Assembly: GCA_946612185.1 (NCBI GenBank)
Contig: CAMOEP010000103.1
Coordinates: forward strand, 1-7,484
Origin: an uncultured Ruminococcus sp.
Lineage (GTDB): Bacteria; Bacillota; Clostridia; Oscillospirales; Ruminococcaceae
Direction of reading: 5' to 3'
DNA: 7,484 bases
Position 1 is the first letter of the stretch. Each line of letters begins with the position of its first letter. The notes beneath the pieces are model-generated. The model did no database searches, was not told the DNA's origin, and saw only the letters and a program-made list of their open reading frames with translations. Positions 1 through 4,071 of the stretch are shown here, piece by piece. Both the position numbers and the translations under genes were made by a program.

Positions 1-218
1 TTTAATTTGTTCCTCCCCCTTTTTCCACTTGGGTGTCCCCCTTTGGCGGAACGTCCGTAAAACAGACAAATTTAGTAAAAGAAACGTGCGACCAAAATAA
101 TTCCTCAAAAAGTAAATTGTGTTGCCGTGGAAGATCAACAACACGTCTTGTTAAAACAAGTTCTAAAACATTATAAACCAGTCACAAATAATTAGTATAT
201 TTTATTTATTCTGAACTA
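1..218. other. Left-edge intergenic stretch with no gene
   Basis: I see no convincing coding region here on either strand. The minus strand has a GGAGG ribosome-site-like motif (complement of 12-16) followed by 11 bases to the window edge, so a minus-strand gene may start just outside the window; the spacing would be at the long limit. A perfect 14-base palindrome, CTTGTT-AA-AACAAG, lies at 147-160, and a small CGGA/TCCG hairpin lies at 48-58. Neither has a poly-T tail, so neither looks like a terminator. Their roles are unknown. Confidence 0.5.
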
Positions 219-247
219 TTGACATTTCCCGTGCTTTATGGTATAAT
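219..247 (+). promoter_or_regulatory. Consensus sigma-A promoter of the tRNA-Ala gene
   Basis: The -35 box TTGACA is at 219-224 and the -10 box TATAAT at 242-247, with an exact 17-base spacer. Both hexamers are perfect. Transcription should start near 253-254, only two or three bases before the mature tRNA end at 256, so the precursor would have almost no 5' leader. Confidence 0.9.
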
Positions 248-255
248 AAGCATAT

Positions 256-331
256 GGGGCATTAGCGCAGTTGGGAGCGCATCACACTGGCAGTGTGGGG
301 GTCAGGGGTTCAAGTCCCCTATGCTCCACCA
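256..331 (+). tRNA. tRNA-Ala (anticodon GGC), CCA encoded
   Basis: This gene decodes GCC (and GCU) alanine codons. The full cloverleaf can be drawn: acceptor stem 256-262/321-327, D stem 265-268/277-280, anticodon stem 282-286/294-298 with one T-G pair, loop CTGGCAG at 287-293, and T stem 304-308/316-320 around TTCAAGT. The anticodon GGC is at 289-291. The third acceptor pair is G258-T325, the G3:U70 wobble recognised by alanyl-tRNA synthetase, which independently supports the identity. The discriminator is A328, and the CCA tail at 329-331 is in the DNA. It is a solitary tRNA with its own promoter; no neighbouring tRNA or rRNA is in the window. Confidence 0.97.
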
Positions 332-358
332 GATATCACCCTCATTATGCTGAGGGAC

Positions 359-431
359 AAAAGTGGATAGTGAATGAACAATAGTCATGGATTTTTTATT
401 CCATGCTGTTGCTTATTCACTATCCACTTTT
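359..431. terminator. Very long hairpin, probable bidirectional terminator
   Basis: Arm 359-375 (AAAAGTGGATAGTGAAT) is perfectly complementary to 415-431. The pairing continues inward with two G-T wobbles, one A/C mismatch and one bulged T (385) to 386-391/400-405, leaving an 8-base loop at 392-399. That makes about 31 base pairs. The right arm ends in a run of five T, and the left arm starts in A's, so it could end transcripts from both sides. It is much longer than an ordinary tRNA terminator; a dispersed genomic repeat or an RNase III target are alternatives. A smaller CCCTCA/TGAGGG hairpin (339-356) lies between it and the tRNA. Confidence 0.7.
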
Positions 432-662
432 TCATTTCCGTCAGTCATTCTTTGTACGTTATTGCCTTACTCCCCCGGCAATAGTTTCACTTTCGGAGTT
501 TATGTAAATCATTATTATTGATTTCCTGTGTATCAGCTACGAAGTTTGCGTTATAATGATCCGCCCACATTTACTGCATGGTCTAACGCTCATTATATAT
601 ACTGATTGTATAGTTATTTACCGCACGTAATGTAAATAATTTGTGAATTTGAACAAGTTATC
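432..662. other. AT-rich intergenic region before the pilin gene, no gene seen
   Basis: No reading frame here has a ribosome site or a recognisable product. A TATAAT hexamer at 552-557 has only a poor -35 (TGTATC at 529-534), so I do not call a promoter. Two overlapping 6-base inverted pairs are present: GCGTTA (548-553) with TAACGC (584-589), and TAATGA (554-559) with TCATTA (590-595). Their order makes the two pairings mutually exclusive or pseudoknot-like. Function unknown. Confidence 0.45.
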
Positions 663-691
663 TTGACTTTTATATAAAACGGGTGTATAAT
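663..691 (+). promoter_or_regulatory. Promoter of the pilin-like gene
   Basis: TTGACT at 663-668 and TATAAT at 686-691 are separated by 17 bases. The predicted start near 698 leaves a leader of about 50 bases before the ATG at 748. The leader contains a 12-codon frame (ATG 708 to TGA 744-746) that ends one base before the pilin ATG. Its own ribosome site is poorly spaced, so translation of it is doubtful. Confidence 0.85.
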
Positions 692-747
692 TATTATAAC
701 ATCGAGGATGAATGATGTTACATTTAGTATTATAAGGGGTGTTTGAA

Positions 748-1479
748 ATGTTAAAGAAAAAGGGTTTTACTCTTATTGAGTTGATCGTGGTCATTGCCAT
801 TATCGGCATACTGTCTGCTATCCTCATTCCTTCAGTGGTGGGATACATTGATGGTGCAAGAAAAAAAGCTACCGTTGCAAACGGCAGAGTTATCTACGAT
901 GCTATGATATCTACCCTCGGCACAAGTACCGAAGGTCATGATTCGTTCTACAGCCACTCAGTCGGTCACAAGAACGTTGGTTGTTCCACCATGTTCATCT
1001 CCACTGCTGCCGGCAAAGCTTACTGTGACAACAACGGAAAGGCTATCAAGTATACTTCCCTGAATTCCGCAAAAAAATCTATAAAGTACGGCGACGACGG
1101 CGCTTATGTGTTCACCGTCGTTACCCGTGCAGACGGCAGACATCACGACTATGGCGACTGGGACGGTGTTTCAAATGTATACAACTCCTGGTCATATGCT
1201 GATAATGACTACAAAGTATTCGCTGACCAGTTAAGCCTGCAAGTAAACCGTGAGACTACCTTCTATCAAAAGGGCGGTCATAATACAGATACGGGAAAGT
1301 ACCCGATCGCTATGCCTTACTCAAAGCGTGAGGACGGCGGAAGATATCCACTGATACGCTGGCTGGTTGTTTACCGCTTGGACGACCCCGAAACTGTCGA
1401 AGTCTGGGCTGGTGACGGCACTAAGGCTGAAAACGGCCCGGTATACCGTGTTTTCCCGAACCCTGCCTGCAACTACTAA
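748..1479 (+). CDS. Type IV pilin-like protein with class III signal peptide (prepilin)
   Basis: The 243-residue protein opens with a prepilin leader: MLKKKG, then FTLIELIVVIAIIGILSAIL. Prepilin peptidase should cut after Gly6 and methylate Phe7, and Glu11 is the conserved Glu5 of the mature pilin. Residues 7-28 form the hydrophobic helix that anchors the subunit in the membrane and packs in the filament core. The rest is a soluble, polar, Gly/Asp/Tyr-rich head with three Cys, one four residues from the end (CNY after NPA); I do not recognise its fold family. I chose ATG 748 over the in-frame GTG 739 because AAGGGG at 734-739 is correctly spaced 8 bases from 748 and would overlap 739. The gene has its own promoter and terminator and no assembly ATPase, prepilin peptidase or other pilin nearby, so it is an orphan unit relying on machinery encoded elsewhere. 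It could be a pilus subunit, a competence pseudopilin or an adhesin; pilin-like proteins in ruminococci have been linked to adhesion to cellulose (family knowledge, not shown here). Confidence 0.9.
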   Translation: MLKKKGFTLIELIVVIAIIGILSAILIPSVVGYIDGARKKATVANGRVIYDAMISTLGTSTEGHDSFYSHSVGHKNVGCSTMFISTAAGKAYCDNNGKAIKYTSLNSAKKSIKYGDDGAYVFTVVTRADGRHHDYGDWDGVSNVYNSWSYADNDYKVFADQLSLQVNRETTFYQKGGHNTDTGKYPIAMPYSKREDGGRYPLIRWLVVYRLDDPETVEVWAGDGTKAENGPVYRVFPNPACNY

Positions 1480-1506
1480 GTGCCTGTTCGCTTATGATAC
1501 ATACGC

Positions 1507-1543
1507 AAAAAGCCTGAGAACCGCAAAAGTTCCCAGGCTTTTT
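1507..1543. terminator. Bidirectional terminator between the convergent pilin and carboxypeptidase genes
   Basis: AAAAAGCCTG (1507-1516) pairs with CAGGCTTTTT (1534-1543). After one A/C mismatch, GAAC (1518-1521) pairs with GTTC (1529-1532) around a 7-base loop. It has A's on the left and T's on the right, so it ends in a U-run in both directions. It lies 27 bases after the pilin stop and 18 bases after the carboxypeptidase stop on the opposite strand. Confidence 0.93.
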
Positions 1544-1561
1544 ATCATTATTTACTTTTTA

Positions 1562-2587
1562 TCATTCTTTATAAACTGAGTCGATGCCGAAGTATTCCTC
1601 GACGGTGTAGTACGGGTCGCCTACCTCTGCCGCCTTGTCAGCAAGCTTCTTGGCGAACTCCTCGCCTACATAGCGGATATGCCAGGATTCATACTTATAG
1701 CCGGTGATCTCCTGCTTTCCCGGCGGATAGCGGAGAATAAAGCCGTACTCGTTACAATGCTTTTCTATCCACTCTGCTTCAGGTGTTCCGGCGAAGGAAT
1801 CGTCTATGATATTTACGTCTATAGCCATACCTGTCTGATGCTCGGAATAACCGGGACGGGCGGAGAATGTGTCCGCTGTCTCCTGTCCGTAGATGTCGCA
1901 GTAGTTGCCGTATATCTCACTCTGGTACTCATATGAGCGGAAACCCGACGACAGATAGATGTTGATGCCGTCATTAGCTGCGCCGGCTACAAGCTTATCA
2001 AAAGCAGCCTGTGTCTCCGGCAGAAGTCCGCCCGGATTATAGTCAGCCGGAAGCGGATAGGACTTGTTCGCTACAAGTATACCGTCAAAATAGGTCAGTC
2101 CCTCCTGCGCCTTGACTGTAACCTTTACCTCAGCGCTTACCCCAGGGTTGTCCGCAGATGTAACTGTAACTGTACACTCACCCTCGCTTACACCGGTGAT
2201 ATTTCCGATATTGTCAACTGTTGCTATCTTTTCATCGGAACTTTTCCATATTTCGTCCTTGTTCACCGCAGTCTCCGGGGACATTGTAACAATAGGCATT
2301 GTCTTATTGCCCACCTTAACTTCCGCTGTACTAAATGAGAGCGATATCTCATGCACTCTGGTCATATCGTCCGGGGGAACTGTCGTTACCGGTTCTGTCT
2401 CCTCCTCGGCAGCAGAGGTGCTTGTAGTCAGCGGCTCGGCTGTGCCTATGGCAACAGTCATTACCGGCGATGTGGTAGTCTCAGCCACGGAATTACTGCC
2501 GTCAGCTTCGGGAACTTTTCCGCCGCAGCCGGTCAGTATAGCACAGGCAAGAAGTATTGATGTGAGCCTTGCTTTCTTCATATCCAT
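1562..2587 (-). CDS. Lipoprotein D-alanyl-D-alanine (or L,D-) carboxypeptidase, M15B VanY/LdcB family, with Big_2 domain
   Basis: The 341-residue protein is an exported zinc peptidase expected to trim the terminal D-Ala from peptidoglycan stem peptides at the cell surface. Residues 1-21 are a lipoprotein signal with lipobox LTGC, so Cys21 should be lipidated. Residues 24-76 are a Thr/Ser/Glu/Pro-rich, low-complexity linker. Residues about 77-160 form one bacterial Ig-like Big_2 domain (WKSSDEKIATVDNIGNITG, then a G-x-CTVTVT strand). Residues about 165-325 are the VanY domain: SSGFRSYEYQSEIY, then SEHQTGMAIDV with zinc ligands His250 and Asp257, and ESWH with catalytic Glu300 and zinc ligand His303. 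All key residues are intact. The start is ATG 2587, with GGAG (complement of 2596-2599) 8 bases upstream. It is monocistronic in this window. No van resistance genes lie beside it, so a housekeeping wall-trimming role is more likely than vancomycin resistance. D,D versus L,D specificity cannot be decided from these motifs. Confidence 0.92.
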   Translation of the reverse strand: MDMKKARLTSILLACAILTGCGGKVPEADGSNSVAETTTSPVMTVAIGTAEPLTTSTSAAEEETEPVTTVPPDDMTRVHEISLSFSTAEVKVGNKTMPIVTMSPETAVNKDEIWKSSDEKIATVDNIGNITGVSEGECTVTVTSADNPGVSAEVKVTVKAQEGLTYFDGILVANKSYPLPADYNPGGLLPETQAAFDKLVAGAANDGINIYLSSGFRSYEYQSEIYGNYCDIYGQETADTFSARPGYSEHQTGMAIDVNIIDDSFAGTPEAEWIEKHCNEYGFILRYPPGKQEITGYKYESWHIRYVGEEFAKKLADKAAEVGDPYYTVEEYFGIDSVYKE

Positions 2588-2636
2588 TATATCATCTCCA
2601 TAATAATCAGCATTTTGGTTCTGCTAACTCATACTT

Positions 2637-2665
2637 ATTATATCACATTATATCAATATTGTAAA
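2637..2665 (-). promoter_or_regulatory. Promoter of the carboxypeptidase gene
   Basis: Read on the minus strand, TTTACA (complement of 2660-2665) and TATAAT (complement of 2637-2642) are separated by 17 bases. Transcription should start near 2630, giving a leader of about 43 bases. A second TATAAT lies slightly upstream on the same strand but has no -35 at the right distance. Confidence 0.75.
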
Positions 2666-2702
2666 GCGTCAAATAATATTTTAACCGGTAATTAACCAGT
2701 TT

Positions 2703-2751
2703 GCAAACATTTACGTTAGCCTTATATAACACCAAATGCTAACATTTATGT
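2703..2751. repeat. Imperfect 14-base direct repeat in the divergent intergenic region
   Basis: GCAAACATTTACGT (2703-2716) and GCTAACATTTATGT (2738-2751) match at 12 of 14 positions, with start points 35 bases apart. They lie upstream of both divergent promoters, between the minus -35 (2660-2665) and the plus -35 (2834-2839). They could be a pair of regulator sites, but the sequence is AT-rich and chance is possible. Confidence 0.4.
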
Positions 2752-2833
2752 GCATTATGCTGCGAATTCACTGCTGAACGAGCGAATCAGTCAGCAAAAT
2801 ATACAATATTCAAACTGAATGGAGTTGAGAGTG

Positions 2834-2862
2834 TTGACAATTCATTGACCTGCGGGTATAAT
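2834..2862 (+). promoter_or_regulatory. Consensus sigma-A promoter of the DUF2325-DUF3793 operon
   Basis: TTGACA at 2834-2839 and TATAAT at 2857-2862 have a 17-base spacer; both boxes are perfect. Transcription should start near 2869. So strong a promoter before two small genes suggests that a repressor normally holds it down, which fits the palindrome immediately downstream. Confidence 0.9.
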
Positions 2863-2872
2863 AATGACATAA

Positions 2873-2888
2873 GTTAGCAATCACTAAC
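2873..2888. promoter_or_regulatory. Palindrome GTTAG-N6-CTAAC, candidate repressor operator
   Basis: GTTAG (2873-2877) and CTAAC (2884-2888) are a perfect inverted repeat covering about +5 to +20 of the predicted transcript, where a bound repressor would block polymerase. A weaker copy with the same spacing, GTTAG-N6-ATAAC, lies at 2715-2730. The TTAG/CTAA half-sites resemble those of DtxR-family metal regulators, though the spacing is not that of the classical DtxR box. Assignment to a regulator is inference. Confidence 0.5.
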
Positions 2889-2910
2889 CCGTAAAAAGGA
2901 GTTACTTAAT

Positions 2911-3207
2911 ATGAGCGTTGTAATAGTTGGCGGCAATGACTGCATGATAAGAAAGTACAAAGAAATATGTGAGGAATTCAAATGTTCCGCAAAGGTGTTC
3001 ACACATATGAAAACCGATATGAAGAAGAAGATCGGCACACCTGACCTGCTGGTGCTTTTCACTGGCACTATGTCACACAAAATGGCAAGGTGCGCTATCA
3101 GCGAGACTAAGGGGCTGGATACACGCATCGAGCGCAGCCACTCCAGTTCCGCATCTGCACTGAAAAGTATTCTCATGGCTCACACCGGAGGTGCGGCTAA
3201 TGTCTGA
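2911..3207 (+). CDS. DUF2325 family protein
   Basis: This 98-residue cytoplasmic protein of unknown function has the DUF2325 pattern: an N-terminal beta strand with a glycine turn (SVVIVGGND, residues 2-10), then a helix (YKEICEEF). A second strand carries DLLVLFTGTMSH (about 45-56), followed by a helix with AISETK and a Ser-rich stretch SHSSSASALKSIL near the end. The overall look is one Rossmann-like alpha/beta half-domain. I see no catalytic motif and no membrane segment. AAAAAGGAG (2893-2901) lies 9 bases before ATG 2911. The 3' end overlaps the next gene by 8 bases, so the two are probably translationally coupled. From memory, DUF2325 proteins in clostridia often sit near iron-transport, flavodoxin or DUF3793 genes; that would suit the metal-type palindrome but is not proof. 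Confidence 0.85.
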   Translation: MSVVIVGGNDCMIRKYKEICEEFKCSAKVFTHMKTDMKKKIGTPDLLVLFTGTMSHKMARCAISETKGLDTRIERSHSSSASALKSILMAHTGGAANV

Positions 3208-3745
3208 TGAGATACTCGTTCACCACTGCGCTCCTACACTGGCTGGGCTGAAAACGGCGAATATGTTCATGTCGGATTTTGATGACAGCCAGTCGCTCAG
3301 GTGCGAGATATGCCGGCTGAACCGTATACTCGGCAGAAAGGGACTGAGAGTTATCCCCCTGAAAGCCGAAAACGGCAAAGCGCTTATCTACATTTTCCGC
3401 CCGGAAAGACTGCGGCGTGACCTGCGGCGCAGGGAGGCGGAGAGAGTACTCAGGGAGTGCGGATATAATTGCAAGGGTATGGGGAGCTGTCTTTCGCATC
3501 TGCGGCAAAGGCTGGGCGAGAGCGGCGAATTTCCCCATGAGATAGGGCTTTTTCTGGGATATCCGCCGGAAGATGTCTGCGGCTTTATACAGCATCGCAA
3601 ATGTATCATGACAGGTTTCTGGAAGGTATACAGCGATGCAAAGGGCGCAGAGAAGAAGTTCCGGCAGTACCGGAAATGTATGGAAGTATACAAAAGCCGT
3701 CATGCAGCCGGCTGTCCCCTTGAAAAGCTGGCTGTTGCTTCGTAA
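3200..3745 (+). CDS. DUF3793 family protein, Cys-rich
   Basis: The 181-residue protein has DUF3793 hallmarks: HHCAPTLAGLKTANMF near the start (residues 8-23), a central basic region (RRDLRRREAERVL, about 72-83), EFPHEIGLFLGYPPEDVCGFI (about 109-129), and FWKVYSD followed by a basic helix with a final Cys-containing segment. Function unknown. It has roughly ten cysteines, including C35-x2-C38 and C86-x3-C90-x5-C96, unusual for a cytoplasmic protein this small and suggestive of metal or redox chemistry (inference). I chose ATG 3200 over in-frame GTG 3191 because GGAGG at 3187-3191 is 8 bases before the ATG. The start lies inside the end of the DUF2325 gene, so both proteins are likely made together. 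No signal peptide or membrane helix is visible. Confidence 0.85.
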   Translation: MSDEILVHHCAPTLAGLKTANMFMSDFDDSQSLRCEICRLNRILGRKGLRVIPLKAENGKALIYIFRPERLRRDLRRREAERVLRECGYNCKGMGSCLSHLRQRLGESGEFPHEIGLFLGYPPEDVCGFIQHRKCIMTGFWKVYSDAKGAEKKFRQYRKCMEVYKSRHAAGCPLEKLAVAS

Positions 3746-3775
3746 GCTGCCTCTTTTTTCCTATTCCTGCATTAC

Positions 3776-3806
3776 CCCGGCAGCAATGACGCTGCCGGGA
3801 GTTTTT
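3776..3806 (+). terminator. Rho-independent terminator of the DUF2325-DUF3793 operon
   Basis: CCCGGCAGC (3776-3784) pairs perfectly with GCTGCCGGG (3791-3799) around a 6-base loop, followed by AGTTTTT. The GC-rich 9-bp stem with a T-run lies 30 bases after the DUF3793 stop codon and cleanly separates this operon from the next promoter. Confidence 0.95.
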
Positions 3807-3815
3807 GCAAAGAGG

Positions 3816-3844
3816 TTGACATCAGGCGGATTCTGTGGCATAAT
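3816..3844 (+). promoter_or_regulatory. Promoter of the putative small RNA
   Basis: TTGACA (3816-3821) and CATAAT (3839-3844) are spaced by 17 bases. Transcription should start near 3851. It lies only ten bases after the previous terminator, and the transcript runs into another terminator about 90-115 bases later without an ATG in between. Confidence 0.8.
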
Positions 3845-3850
3845 GTTATT

Positions 3851-3967
3851 ATCCTCTTTTGGGGACTGAAACCAGATTTGTTTTCATAAGAACACCTCAT
3901 TATAGTTGCAGCTTACACCCCTTTGGGGACAAAATCACCCTGCTGTATTTCTCAGCAGGGATTTTTT
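3851..3967 (+). ncRNA. Putative small RNA or attenuated leader, about 117 nt, family unknown
   Basis: A near-consensus promoter and a strong terminator bracket this segment, which contains no ATG or GTG. Visible structure: a 5'-end hairpin CCTC-TTTT-GGGG (3853-3864), a weak GTTT/GAAC hairpin (about 3879-3892), CCCC-TTT-GGGG (3918-3928), then the terminator. TTTGGGGAC occurs twice (3858-3866 and 3922-3930), each copy closing a hairpin and followed by an A-rich single strand. The next gene has its own promoter (4009-4037) after the terminator, which favours a free-standing sRNA. A riboswitch or attenuator controlling the beta-glucosidase by readthrough is the main alternative. I cannot match it to 6S, SRP RNA, tmRNA, tracrRNA or a riboswitch class that I know. 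Confidence 0.6.
3938..3967 (+). terminator. Terminator of the putative small RNA
   Basis: CCCTGCTG (3938-3945) pairs perfectly with CAGCAGGG (3953-3960) around a 7-base loop, followed by A and six T (3962-3967). A second, weaker terminator-like hairpin follows at once: CTTCC (3968-3972) with GGAAG (3977-3981), then TATTTTTT. The tandem arrangement would make readthrough into the downstream gene low. Confidence 0.92.
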
Positions 3968-4008
3968 CTTCCCACTGGAAGTATTTTTTACAGATTTCTT
4001 CCAGGGTA

Positions 4009-4037
4009 TTGCTTTTTTTCAGCAAATTTGTTATAAT
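4009..4037 (+). promoter_or_regulatory. Probable promoter of the beta-glucosidase operon
   Basis: TATAAT at 4032-4037 has TTGCTT at 4009-4014 with a 17-base spacer; the -35 matches four of six consensus bases. The predicted start near 4044 gives a leader of about 28 bases. The weaker -35 leaves room for an activator, but no obvious operator is visible. Confidence 0.6.
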
Positions 4038-4071
4038 AATAGTATCTATTTCGGATTGCGAGGTCTTTACT

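Noticed and set aside
739..747. GTG start for the pilin gene
   Set aside because: It overlaps its own would-be ribosome site; ATG 748 has correct spacing and gives a standard prepilin leader.
1562..2587. VanY vancomycin-resistance gene
   Set aside because: The peptidase family is right, but no vanR/S/H/A/X-type genes are adjacent and the lipoprotein plus Big_2 layout fits an ordinary wall-trimming enzyme.
2112..2603. 163-codon plus-strand frame opposite the carboxypeptidase gene, Ser/Val/Thr-rich
   Set aside because: Its composition simply mirrors the Big_2 and linker coding sequence; the minus-strand gene has lipobox and catalytic motifs.
3191..3199. GTG start for the DUF3793 gene
   Set aside because: It overlaps the GGAGG motif that is ideally spaced for ATG 3200.
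3197..3703. 168-codon minus-strand frame opposite the DUF3793 gene
   Set aside because: It is a shadow of the coding strand with no ribosome site, promoter or recognisable product.
3837..3936. Two degenerate CRISPR-like repeats (GGGG hairpin then GACNNAAA) separated by about 28 bases, faintly like type VI-D repeats
   Set aside because: Only the hairpin and the bases around it match between copies; the 5' halves do not. There is no array and no cas gene, and the promoter and terminator explain the segment better as a single RNA.
3859..4071. In-frame extension of the GH3 gene to a TTG start at 3859, adding 71 residues
   Set aside because: It runs through the small-RNA terminator and the beta-glucosidase promoter and has no ribosome site. 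The GH3 domain begins right after ATG 4072, which has a well-placed GCGAGG.
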